Source of the DNA: GCA-003244245 sp036279835
GTDB taxonomy: Bacteria > Actinomycetota > Actinomycetes > Mycobacteriales > Pseudonocardiaceae
DNA: 18,982 bases
Direction: 5' to 3'
NCBI GenBank assembly: GCA_036279835.1
Contig: DASUII010000274.1
Coordinates: forward strand, 1 to 18,982
This document shows, one piece after another, positions 7,545 through 15,093 of this stretch. The notes beneath the pieces are model-generated. The model was not told where the DNA came from. It made no database searches and was given only the letters and a program-made list of their open reading frames with translations. A program made the position numbers and the translations under genes. Within the stretch, counting starts at the first letter, position 1, and the number at the start of each line of letters is the position of its first letter.

Positions 7545-8778
7545 TCACGAACTGCCGCAGGTACAGGTCAGCGAAGGTGACCGGTCCACGCGGCCCCGGC
7601 ACCCGATCGACGTTGATCCCGGTCTCCGGGACGCGCCGAAGCTTGAACCCGTCGAGCAGCCGGGTACTGGCATTCCAGAACGCTCCGGTGCCGGCGTAGC
7701 TGTCCAGGAACTCATTCGCGGCGGCCTCATCATGGGTGACGATCGTGGCGGCAAGTCCGGAGGTTTCCCGGTTCGCGACGTGTGCAGCGTGTGCGGGACC
7801 GGTCACCCGGCTCACGGTCAGCGTCGCCTCCCGCCCGGTGTCCAACGCCCACTCGTGTCCCAGCGGGTGGTCGTGCGGCGGCAGGGACAATGCGATCCCG
7901 CGCTGGCTGGCAGCATCGAGCAGCGCAGCGTATAACCGATCCGGCACGCCGTCGGCGACCAGCAGGAGATTGACCCGGTTGCACACGCCCAACCGGTCCA
8001 GCCCGGCCACCAGCAACTCGACGGCCAGCACGGGATCAGCGGCCGCGTCGACGTAGAGCACACCACCGCCGTCGGCGTGGGCCAGCACCCGAACCCCGTG
8101 ACGGGCTCCCTCAGCAGCCAACATCCGGGTGGTCTCGCCGCTGCCCCGCACGATCACCAGCGGGATCAGCTCGGCCCGCTGTACGAGGGCGACGGCGCTG
8201 TCCCGGCGCGGGTCAGGCACCAGTTGCACGGCATCCGGGTCCAACCCGGCGTCGGTCAGCGCGGGCGCGAGGACATGCTCACACAACGCCAGCGCGGAGC
8301 GCAGGGCCGCCGACCCAGTGCGCAGCACCCCGGCATTGCGGGACTTCACCAGCTGAGAGGCGACATCGACGGTGACGTTGGGGCGGGCCTCGAAGGTGGC
8401 ACCCACCACGCCGACCGGGCGGCGGCGCTCGATCAGCCGCAACCCGTCTGGACGGTCTTCCAGTACCCGGTCCCGGGCCGGGAACGGTATCCGGGCCAAC
8501 AGGACGAGCTGGCCGGCCATCTCAGCCAGCCGCGCCTGTCCCAGCCGCAGCCGGTCGATCAGCGCCGGGCTCATCCCCGACTGCTCAGCCGCGGCGATGT
8601 CTGCGGCGTTGGCAGCAAGCACCTCAGCGGCGGAGCTGATCAGCCGCAGGGCCATTGCATCCAGCGCGGCGTCGATGGCCTGATCGGACGCGGTAGCCAG
8701 GGTAGGAGCGGCGCGCTGCGCACGCCGCGCACAGTCGGCGACGACCTGAACCGCCGACGACTCGGTCGAAAGCTGCAC
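7516..8778 (-). CDS. proA: Glutamate-5-semialdehyde dehydrogenase (diverged ProA)
   Basis: ProA reduces glutamyl-5-phosphate to glutamate-5-semialdehyde with NADPH, the second step of proline synthesis. The 420 residues fit the family length. EARPNVTVDVASQLVKSRNAGVLR (129-152) is typical, and GVCNRVNLLLV carries the predicted catalytic Cys266. Position next to proB supports the call. Several normally constant motifs are changed: the RGGAG loop reads RGSGETTR, the GVGNCHVYVD block reads HADGGGVLYVD, and NASTRFTDG...GLGAE reads NASTRLLDGFKLRRVPETGIN. It may be a diverged lineage or have altered specificity. GTG 8778 is chosen because the ATG at 8838 would start inside a 46-bp palindromic repeat and add a leader unlike ProA. 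It follows proB after 70 bp. Confidence 0.85.
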   Translation of the reverse strand: MQLSTESSAVQVVADCARRAQRAAPTLATASDQAIDAALDAMALRLISSAAEVLAANAADIAAAEQSGMSPALIDRLRLGQARLAEMAGQLVLLARIPFPARDRVLEDRPDGLRLIERRRPVGVVGATFEARPNVTVDVASQLVKSRNAGVLRTGSAALRSALALCEHVLAPALTDAGLDPDAVQLVPDPRRDSAVALVQRAELIPLVIVRGSGETTRMLAAEGARHGVRVLAHADGGGVLYVDAAADPVLAVELLVAGLDRLGVCNRVNLLLVADGVPDRLYAALLDAASQRGIALSLPPHDHPLGHEWALDTGREATLTVSRVTGPAHAAHVANRETSGLAATIVTHDEAAANEFLDSYAGTGAFWNASTRLLDGFKLRRVPETGINVDRVPGPRGPVTFADLYLRQFVIIPAHWPSG

Positions 8779-8795
8779 GGCTCCCGAGCCTACTG

Positions 8796-8841
8796 CTCGT
8801 GAGTGGCGTTGAGTGCTGTAACACTGTTTCCCACTCACGAG
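8796..8841 (-). repeat. 46-bp palindromic repeat, copy 1 (between proB and proA)
   Basis: The ten-base arms CTCGTGAGTG (8796-8805) and CACTCACGAG (8832-8841) are perfect inverted repeats, with an inner AGTG/CACT pair. Read on the minus strand it matches 15931-15976 at 40 of 46 positions, with the second half almost unchanged. It begins 17 bases upstream of the proA start, so it would lie in the mRNA between proB and proA and could fold. It may be a dispersed REP- or MITE-like element; copy number in the genome is unknown. Confidence 0.8.
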
Positions 8842-8858
8842 CCGGTGTTTACACCGGC
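8841..8858 (-). terminator. Hairpin across the proB stop codon (candidate attenuator or processing site)
   Basis: GCCGGTGT and ACACCGGC form a perfect 8-bp stem around two bases, and the proB TAA lies at its tip. It directly abuts the 46-bp palindromic repeat. No T tract follows on the minus strand, so it is not a classical intrinsic terminator. It could modulate proB-proA read-through or mRNA ends. The role is inferred. Confidence 0.4.
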
Positions 8859-9949
8859 ACGAGATCGTCGGCGTGTACTACTTCGCGGCGCAGTTCGGGG
8901 GGGAGGTCGCGGGTGGAGCGGCCGATTAAGTCGGGCAGCTCCGCGGCGTCGAACCCGACCATTCCTCTGGCGACCACGACGCCCTGTCCGTCGATCAGCT
9001 CCACGACGTCGCCGGCCTCGAAGTCACCCTCCACGCCGGTGATGCCGGCAGCGAGCAGCGAACGCCGACGATGCACCACCGCGCTCACCGCACCGTCGTC
9101 GAGCTGTAGCCGGCCGGCCGCCCCCGCCGCGTGGCGCAGCCAGAACCGGCGGGCCGATAACCGCGACCCGGTGGGCGCGAATGCCGTCCCGACGTCGGCT
9201 GCACCCAAGGCTCGCCGGACCTGCGTCGCGGCGGCGAGCAGCACCGGCACACCGGACTGCGAGGCCAGCGTCGCGGCACCGAGCTTGGAAACCATTCCCC
9301 CGGTACCGAGCGCACCACCGGTGCCAACCTGTACGCCGAGCAGATCAGCCGGTCCAGTCACCTCTGCTACCAGCCGAGCAGTGCCGAGCCGGGGATCGCT
9401 GTCGTAGAGGCCGTTGACGTCGGAGAGCAACACCAGCCCCTCCGCTCCCACCAGGTGCGCGACCAGAGCGGCCAGCCGGTCGTTGTCACCGAAACGGATC
9501 TCGTCGGTGACTACTGTGTCGTTCTCGTTGACCACCGGCACGACACCGAGGCCACGCAGCCGGGCGAAGGTGCGCTGCGCATTGCGGTAATGCGCGCGGC
9601 GGACCACGTCATCAGAGGTCAGCAGCACCTGGCCGACGGTGCGGCCATGGCGCGCCCAGGACTGCGTGTAGGCGTACCCGAGCGCCAGCTGCCCGACACT
9701 GGCGGCGGCCTGTTGAGTGGCCAGATCACGCGGCCGCCGGCGCAGCCCCAGCGGGGCGAGCCCGGCGACGATCGCACCCGAGGACACCAATACCAGGTAG
9801 GTGCCGGCTGCGACGCGGGCGGCGAGCGCGTCAACCAGGGTGTCCAGCCTGGCCCGATCGAGCCCACCCGCGGCCGTGGTGAGCGACGATGAGCCGATCT
9901 TGACCACTAGGTGTCGCGCCTGCGCCACCGCCTGCCGGGTCGGGCTCAC
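8849..9949 (-). CDS. proB: Glutamate 5-kinase with C-terminal PUA domain
   Basis: ProB phosphorylates glutamate with ATP, the first and usually proline-inhibited step of proline synthesis, in the cytoplasm. The 366 residues have the amino-acid-kinase fold: VVKIGSSSL at the N-terminus, LVSSGAI, VVNENDTV, DNDRLAALVA, LLSDVNGLYDSDP and GTGGMVSKLGAA. A PUA domain occupies roughly the last 85 residues (from AGRLQLDDGAV), as in most bacterial ProB proteins. The GTG at 9949 overlaps the obgE stop (shared GTGA), so translation is probably coupled to obgE. The stop codon lies in a hairpin, and a palindromic repeat separates it from proA. Confidence 0.96.
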   Translation of the reverse strand: MSPTRQAVAQARHLVVKIGSSSLTTAAGGLDRARLDTLVDALAARVAAGTYLVLVSSGAIVAGLAPLGLRRRPRDLATQQAAASVGQLALGYAYTQSWARHGRTVGQVLLTSDDVVRRAHYRNAQRTFARLRGLGVVPVVNENDTVVTDEIRFGDNDRLAALVAHLVGAEGLVLLSDVNGLYDSDPRLGTARLVAEVTGPADLLGVQVGTGGALGTGGMVSKLGAATLASQSGVPVLLAAATQVRRALGAADVGTAFAPTGSRLSARRFWLRHAAGAAGRLQLDDGAVSAVVHRRRSLLAAGITGVEGDFEAGDVVELIDGQGVVVARGMVGFDAAELPDLIGRSTRDLPPELRREVVHADDLVPV

Positions 9950-11397
9950 TCCTGCGGGACCTCACCGCCGGCGACCGGCTCGCGCCGCACCCGTCGGGCG
10001 GCCTTACGCTGCCCTGCACCGATCCGCTCGTCGCTGTCCAACCGCCAGTCCGTTCCTCGCCCGCCCAGCCGGATCGCGCCCCCTCCGGCAGGGGTGGAGG
10101 GTTCCCAGTCGAAGGTGACGTGGCCGATCGTGACCGGGCAGCCAGCGCGAGCGCCTGCGCCCGCCAAGGCGTCCTCGACGCCGAGCCGAGCCAGCCGGTC
10201 GGCCAGGTAACCGACTGCCTCAGCGTTGTCGAAGTTCGTCTGACGGATCCACCGCTCCGGGCGCCCGCCCCGGACGATGAATCCCTCGGGTCGATCGGGG
10301 TCGGCCATGACTTTGAAGCCCTGTTCGTCGACCGCCATAGGCCGAAGCACCACCCGGGTCGGTTCGGCGGGGGGCAGCGACTCGCGGTGCTGGCGCACCG
10401 CTGCGCCGAGGGCGAATCGCAGTTCCCGTAGACCTTCGGTGCTCACCGTGGAGACGCAATACACGGGTAATCCGCGCGCCTGGAGTTCGGGCCGCACCAT
10501 CTCGGCCAACTCCCGGGCGTCCGGGACATCGATCTTGTTGAGTACCACCAGCCGGGGACGAGACACCAGTTCACCACCCAGCGACGGGGTGTAGGCGGCG
10601 AGCTCGTGTTCCAAAGCATCCACGTCGGACAGTGGATCGCGGCCGGGCTCGACGGTCGCGCAGTCCACCACGTGCACCAGCACGGCGCAGCGTTCGATGT
10701 GCCGCAGGAACTCCAGCCCGAGGCCCTTGCCCTGGCTGGCGCCGGGAATCAAGCCGGGGACGTCAGCGACGGTGAACACCGTTTCCCCCGCGGTGACCAC
10801 ACCGAGGTTGGGCACCAGAGTGGTGAACGGGTAGTCGGCAATCTTGGGACGGGCCGCTGACAGCACCGAAACCAGCGAGGATTTGCCCGCTGAGGGGAAG
10901 CCGACCAGGCCGATATCAGCCACCGACTTGAGCTCAAGTACCAGATCCCGGGCTTCGCCCTCCTCACCGAGCAGGGCGAAGCCCGGTGCCTTGCGAGCCT
11001 TGGAAGCCAGCGCCGCGTTGCCCAGGCCGCCGTGCCCGCCCGCCACGGCGACGAATCGGGTTCCGACACCGACCAGGTCAGCCAGCACCTCGCCGTCGGG
11101 AGTGAGTACCACGGTGCCATCGGGCACCCGCAGCTCGAGATCCTCGCCCACGGCGCCGTTGCGATGGCCGCCTTGGCCCGGTTTGCCGCTCGAGGCCCGG
11201 GCCTGGGACCGGTAGTGGAAGTCGAGCAGGGTGTGCACGCCGGGGTCTACCACCAGCACCACGTCACCGCCGTGACCACCGTTGCCCCCGTCAGGCCCAC
11301 CCAGTGGCGTGTACTTCTCCCGGTGGACCGATGCACAGCCGTGGCCGCCATCGCCCGCGGCGACGTGAATCACCACCCGATCCACGAAGCGGGACAC
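9946..11397 (-). CDS. obgE: Obg family GTPase (ribosome assembly)
   Basis: Obg is an essential GTPase that binds the 50S subunit and links ribosome maturation to cell state. The 483 residues show the Gly-rich OBG domain (1-158, with GDGGHG and GGPDGGNGGHGGDV), then the G domain with GFPSAGKSS (G1, 166-174), DVPG (G3, 212-215) and NKID (G4, 287-290). The Obg C-terminal (OCT) domain runs from about residue 350 to 430 (GFKVMADPDRPEGFIVRG). A basic tail of about 50 residues follows, common in actinobacteria. The GTG at 11397 has GAGGAG nine bases upstream. A terminator separates it from rpmA, and its stop overlaps the proB start by four bases. Confidence 0.97.
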   Translation of the reverse strand: MSRFVDRVVIHVAAGDGGHGCASVHREKYTPLGGPDGGNGGHGGDVVLVVDPGVHTLLDFHYRSQARASSGKPGQGGHRNGAVGEDLELRVPDGTVVLTPDGEVLADLVGVGTRFVAVAGGHGGLGNAALASKARKAPGFALLGEEGEARDLVLELKSVADIGLVGFPSAGKSSLVSVLSAARPKIADYPFTTLVPNLGVVTAGETVFTVADVPGLIPGASQGKGLGLEFLRHIERCAVLVHVVDCATVEPGRDPLSDVDALEHELAAYTPSLGGELVSRPRLVVLNKIDVPDARELAEMVRPELQARGLPVYCVSTVSTEGLRELRFALGAAVRQHRESLPPAEPTRVVLRPMAVDEQGFKVMADPDRPEGFIVRGGRPERWIRQTNFDNAEAVGYLADRLARLGVEDALAGAGARAGCPVTIGHVTFDWEPSTPAGGGAIRLGGRGTDWRLDSDERIGAGQRKAARRVRREPVAGGEVPQE

Positions 11398-11440
11398 CTC
11401 TGGCTTCTCCTCTTTTCGGCGTTACCGGTTACTGCCTCAT

Positions 11441-11490
11441 AAAAAACCGACGAGGGGCGGGCCGGTCACCGCCGGGCCGCCCCTCGTCGG
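11441..11490 (-). terminator. Intrinsic terminator after rpmA
   Basis: On the minus strand a 19-bp stem (arms 11447-11465 and 11472-11490, one mismatch, six-base loop) is followed at once by six T residues (complement of 11441-11446). It begins 22 bp after the rpmA stop and should end the rplU-rpmA transcript. obgE, whose start is 44 bp further on, must then depend on read-through or on a promoter in the remaining short gap. Confidence 0.88.
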
Positions 11491-11512
11491 GTGCGTTATG
11501 TGGGGCCCGGGT

Positions 11513-11770
11513 TCAGGGCTGCACCGGGACGATGTTGACGGTCTTCCGGCCCCGCTTGGTGCCGAACAGCACCTCACCCGTCTCCAGCGCGAACAGGGTG
11601 TCGTCACTACCACGCCCGACGTGCACGCCCGGATGAAACTTGGTGCCGCGCTGGCGGATGAGGATCTCACCCGCGTTGACCAGCTGGCCGCCGTACCGCT
11701 TCACCCCGAGCCGCTGAGCGTTGGAGTCGCGGCCATTCCGGGAGCTGGACGCGCCTTTCTTGTGTGCCAT
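11513..11770 (-). CDS. rpmA: 50S ribosomal protein bL27
   Basis: bL27 reaches into the peptidyl-transferase centre of the large subunit. The 85 residues open MAHKKGASSSRNGRDSNAQR, with the typical flexible basic N-terminus, and contain LGVKRYGG, GEILIRQRGTKFHPG and VGRGSDDTLFA. There is no cleavable N-terminal extension of the kind found in many Bacillota. It follows rplU by 84 bp and ends just before a strong terminator, so rplU-rpmA is probably a two-gene unit. Confidence 0.98.
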   Translation of the reverse strand: MAHKKGASSSRNGRDSNAQRLGVKRYGGQLVNAGEILIRQRGTKFHPGVHVGRGSDDTLFALETGEVLFGTKRGRKTVNIVPVQP

Positions 11771-11821
11771 CGGTGCTCACACCCTCGTCAGGAGTTTCTC
11801 AAGGTCGATGATCAAACGGCG

Positions 11822-11844
11822 ATTCCGGCTCACCGAACCGGAAT
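11822..11844 (-). other. Inverted repeat between rplU and rpmA
   Basis: ATTCCGG and CCGGAAT form a 7-bp stem around nine bases, ten bases after the rplU stop. There is no T tract. It may stabilise or help process the two-gene mRNA; the role is inferred. Confidence 0.35.
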
Positions 11845-11854
11845 GGCAAGGTCA

Positions 11855-12160
11855 CTAGGAGATGCCGGTGACCTCAACGCGGGTCAGCTGCTGCCGGTGA
11901 CCCTGACGCTTGTGGTACCCGGTCTTGTTCTTGAACTTGTGGATCCGAATTTTGGGTCCCTTGACCTGCGCGACAACCTTCCCACGGACCGAGGCGGCGC
12001 CAAGAGCAGCCGAGTCGGTGGTCACGCTGGAACCGTTGACGAGCAACACGGCGGACAAGCTGACCTCGGTGCCAGGGTCGCCGTCAAGCTTTTCCACCTC
12101 GACGATGTCCCCGACGGCCACTTTGTACTGCTTGCCACCGGTCTTCACGATCGCGTACAT
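11855..12160 (-). CDS. rplU: 50S ribosomal protein bL21
   Basis: bL21 is a large-subunit protein that binds 23S rRNA near bL20. The 101 residues begin MYAIVKTGGKQYKV, the family signature, and end in the RNA-binding segment KGPKIRIHKFKNKTGYHKRQGHRQQLTRVEVTGI. The ATG at 12160 is chosen because it matches the family start and has AGGAG nine bases upstream; the longer frame up to 12286 adds 42 residues unlike bL21. It lies 168 bp downstream of the RNase gene and is followed by rpmA. Confidence 0.98.
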   Translation of the reverse strand: MYAIVKTGGKQYKVAVGDIVEVEKLDGDPGTEVSLSAVLLVNGSSVTTDSAALGAASVRGKVVAQVKGPKIRIHKFKNKTGYHKRQGHRQQLTRVEVTGIS

Positions 12161-12271
12161 CGGGTGGTACTCCTGGCTGTTCGGCGTGCTTGGACTGACT
12201 GTGACGTGACCTGGCTGCAGCTTGCGCCTGATATTGCCTGCGCAGCGGACAAACCTCAGGGCCGCCGAGCT

Positions 12272-12303
12272 GGCGGGCCGCGCCAATGAGCGTACGGCCC
12301 GCC
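12272..12303 (-). terminator. GC-rich hairpin between rne and rplU
   Basis: GGCGGGCC (12272-12279) and GGCCCGCC (12296-12303) form a perfect 8-bp stem around 16 bases, 25 bp after the RNase stop. No T tract follows on the minus strand. It could be an actinobacterial-type terminator for rne, or a fold in the rplU leader. The remaining leader (12161-12271) shows no clear promoter to me. Confidence 0.35.
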
Positions 12304-12328
12304 GTTCAGCTCGGTCAAACCGGGGTCC

Positions 12329-14962
12329 TCACCTCGCGTGCGGTACGGCGAAGGACTGGTCTGTCGACTCCGCACTCTCCGCCAGCTCTGTGGCGGGCGG
12401 TCCGGCAGGACGTGAAGCGGCCCGACGGCGCCGCGCCATCGTGCGAGTCGCCGGCTGCGTGGGCACTGTCGGCGCGTCGGCCGCCGGTGCCTCCATGTCA
12501 TCCGGGGCCACCGGGTCTACCGGGTCTACCGCAATCTGGTCTTCAGCGACGTGGTCCGCGGCGGCTTGATCAGCCGCGATGTCTGCCCCGGGGAGCCCCT
12601 CGATCACTGTCTGTTCCGTTGCTGCGGCGACAGCCCCTGCCCCACGTCCCCGGGACTTAACCCGACGGCCGTTCCCGTTGCCGGAGTCCCGGGCCCCCGA
12701 AGGCACGCCCGACGCCACAGACGACACCACTGCCGGAGCCGGCTGGCGCACGTTCACCGGCTCCGCGGATACCAGCACTCCGCGACCCTTACAGTGCTCG
12801 CAGGTGCTGGAATACGCCTCCAGCAGCCCGGTGCCCACCTTCTTACGGGTCATCTGGACCAGCCCGAGCGAGGTCACCTCAGCGACCTGGTGGCGGGTGC
12901 GGTCCCGACCCAGGCATTCGGTCAACCGGCGTAGCACCAGGTCCCGGTTGGATTCGAGCACCATGTCGATGAAGTCGATCACGATGATCCCGCCGATGTC
13001 CCGCAGCCGCAGTTGCCTGATTATCTCTTCAGCGGCTTCGAGGTTGTTGCGCGTCACTGTCTCTTCGAGGTTGCCGCCCGACCCGGTGAACTTGCCGGTG
13101 TTGACGTCGACCACGGTCATCGCCTCGGTGCGATCGATGACCAGGTATCCGCCGGAGGGCAGCCACACCTTACGGTCCAGCGCCTTGATGATCTGTTCGT
13201 CGATCCGGAACTCGGTGAACACGTCGGCCACGCCAGCGTACCTACGCACCCTGGGCATCAGCTCCGGAGCCACGTGCTTGACGTAACCCTCGACGGTGTC
13301 CCATGCCCCGTCGCCCTGAACAACCAGTTCGCGGAAATCCTCGGTGAACAGGTCCCGGACCACCTTCACCAGTAGGTCCGGCTCCTCATAAAGCAACTCC
13401 GGTCCAGCGGGCTTGCCGCGAGCATTGCCGGCGGAAGCACCCGACTTGGTTTGGATAACCTCCCACTGAGCCTGCAACCGGCGGACGTCGCGGGCTAGCT
13501 CCTCCTCGCTGACTCCTTCGGAAGCAGTGCGGATGATCACGCCGGCATCCTCGGGGACGATCCGCTTGAGCACCTCCTTGAGGCGCTTGCGCTCGGTGTC
13601 CGGAAGCTTGCGGCTGATCCCGGTGGCCCGACCATCCGGCACGTAAACCAAAAACCGGCCAGGCAGGCTGATCTGGGTGGTCAGCCGGGCACCCTTGTGA
13701 CCCACTGGATCCTTCGTGACCTGCACGAGAATGCTGTCGCCGCTCGACAGTGCCTGCTCGATGCGGCGCGCTTTGCCCTCGAGCCCGGCTGCGTCCCAGT
13801 CCACCTCGCCGGCGTAGAGCACCGCGTTGCGGCCCCGGCCGATGTCTACGAAGGCGGCCTCCATCGACGGCAACACATTTTGCACCCTGCCGAGATAGAC
13901 GTTGCCGACCAGCGAGCCCGAGCCGGACGTGGTGACGAAGTGCTCCACCAGAACGTCGTCCTCAAGCACCGCGATCTGAATGCGCTCAGGGCGCTCTCGC
14001 ACCACCATGGTGCGCTCGACGGCCTCGCGCCGGGCCAGGAACTCCGACTCGGACAGGATCGACACCCGCCGCCGGCCGGCCTCCCGACCGTCGCGTCGGC
14101 GCTGCCGCTTGGCCTCCAGACGGGTCGAGCCCCGGATGGACTGGACCTCGTCCTCAACAGGCGGACTGCTGCTCTTGCTGTCCCGGACATGCACGACGGT
14201 GTCCGGTGGATCATCTTCGCCGATGACGACGTCCTCGTCACCGCCGTCTCGACGGCGTCTGCGGCGACGGCGGCGGCGAGCCACGCTCTCGCCAGGCTCT
14301 TCGGCCGTCACCTCCTCGGTCGGCCCGTCCGAGGAGTCTTGTTCGTCAGGTTCGTCTGAGACGTTGTCACCCCGCTCGGCGGCACCGTCGTCGCCAGCTC
14401 TGCCTCGACCTCGGCCACGGCGGCCCCGCCGGCGACGGCGACGGCTGGCGCTGTCGCTCTCCGCCTCGTCCGCGCCGGGTTCGCCCTCATTGTCGTCCTT
14501 CTCGTCGTTCTCGTCGTCGAGGAGATCAGGCTCGTCAGCAACGGCGGGCTGCGGGGTCGGCGACAGGAACACCGGCACAGCCGCGTTGAACACCGCCGGC
14601 GGTGCCGGCGGATTGAATACCACCGGCGGCGCCGGTGACGCCAACAACGGTGTCTCCGGCGCACTCTGCTGCGCCACTTCGTCGAGCTCCGTTAGCTCTG
14701 GCTCGGGATCGGGCAGCAGTACCGCAAGTGTCCGCATCGCCGTCTCGCGGTCGATGCTGGACTGCGCGCTGCTTACCACGATGCCGAGCTCAGCCAGCGC
14801 GCCGATGACCTCCTTGCTGCTCACCGCAAGGAGCTTGGCCAGGGCATGCACCCGCAGCTTCCTGGGCAGCGAGTCTGCTAGATCAGCCCGGCCGGTTGGG
14901 GTGGTCGCGGATGCCTCTGTCCGCCCGCCGATGCCGCTGGCGGGCGTTGTCGTGTTCGCCAT
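12329..14962 (-). CDS. rne: Rne/Rng family ribonuclease with N-terminal IF2-like domain
   Basis: This endoribonuclease cleaves single-stranded RNA for rRNA maturation and mRNA decay. Of 877 residues, about 32-83 form an IF2-N-like helical domain (RKLRVHALAKLLAVSSKEVI). A long disordered region follows, Pro-rich at 105-140, acidic at 142-172, and with Arg-rich tracts at 174-188 and 229-238. The catalytic half starts near 300: an S1 domain around 350-430, the DNase I-like active site with Asp619 (VVDVNTGKF) and Asp663 (VIDFID), and the zinc-link CEHC (721-724). A basic tail follows. The arrangement is the actinobacterial one, with extensions on both sides of the core. ATG 14962 has GGAGGAG four bases upstream. 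It sits between the DUF2344 gene and rplU. Confidence 0.95.
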   Translation of the reverse strand: MANTTTPASGIGGRTEASATTPTGRADLADSLPRKLRVHALAKLLAVSSKEVIGALAELGIVVSSAQSSIDRETAMRTLAVLLPDPEPELTELDEVAQQSAPETPLLASPAPPVVFNPPAPPAVFNAAVPVFLSPTPQPAVADEPDLLDDENDEKDDNEGEPGADEAESDSASRRRRRRGRRGRGRGRAGDDGAAERGDNVSDEPDEQDSSDGPTEEVTAEEPGESVARRRRRRRRRRDGGDEDVVIGEDDPPDTVVHVRDSKSSSPPVEDEVQSIRGSTRLEAKRQRRRDGREAGRRRVSILSESEFLARREAVERTMVVRERPERIQIAVLEDDVLVEHFVTTSGSGSLVGNVYLGRVQNVLPSMEAAFVDIGRGRNAVLYAGEVDWDAAGLEGKARRIEQALSSGDSILVQVTKDPVGHKGARLTTQISLPGRFLVYVPDGRATGISRKLPDTERKRLKEVLKRIVPEDAGVIIRTASEGVSEEELARDVRRLQAQWEVIQTKSGASAGNARGKPAGPELLYEEPDLLVKVVRDLFTEDFRELVVQGDGAWDTVEGYVKHVAPELMPRVRRYAGVADVFTEFRIDEQIIKALDRKVWLPSGGYLVIDRTEAMTVVDVNTGKFTGSGGNLEETVTRNNLEAAEEIIRQLRLRDIGGIIVIDFIDMVLESNRDLVLRRLTECLGRDRTRHQVAEVTSLGLVQMTRKKVGTGLLEAYSSTCEHCKGRGVLVSAEPVNVRQPAPAVVSSVASGVPSGARDSGNGNGRRVKSRGRGAGAVAAATEQTVIEGLPGADIAADQAAADHVAEDQIAVDPVDPVAPDDMEAPAADAPTVPTQPATRTMARRRRAASRPAGPPATELAESAESTDQSFAVPHAR

Positions 14963-14983
14963 TCAACTCCTCCAGCCCCCGGG

Positions 14984-15006
14984 CGCGTCCCACAAGTGGG
15001 AACGCG
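14984..15006 (-). promoter_or_regulatory. Stem-loop in the rne 5' leader
   Basis: CGCGT/ACGCG and CCCA/TGGG pair into a short interrupted stem about 20 bases upstream of the rne start, just before its ribosome site. E. coli RNase E controls its own mRNA through leader hairpins, so a similar role is conceivable. The actinobacterial leader is unrelated in sequence and the role is inferred. Confidence 0.3.
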
Positions 15007-15093
15007 ACCGCACAGGGGCTCTGCGCGTCATCCGCCGCCGAGGTCGGCGACGGCAATCCTGTCAAGCACCGGCAGCTCCGCGGTCCGGAGCGG

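Noticed and set aside
8779..8838. N-terminal extension of ProA from the ATG at 8838
   Set aside because: The extra 20 residues come from the 46-bp palindromic repeat and do not resemble ProA.
12161..12286. N-terminal extension of bL21
   Set aside because: The family start MYAIVKTGGKQ with a good ribosome site is at 12160. The extra residues come from the leader region.
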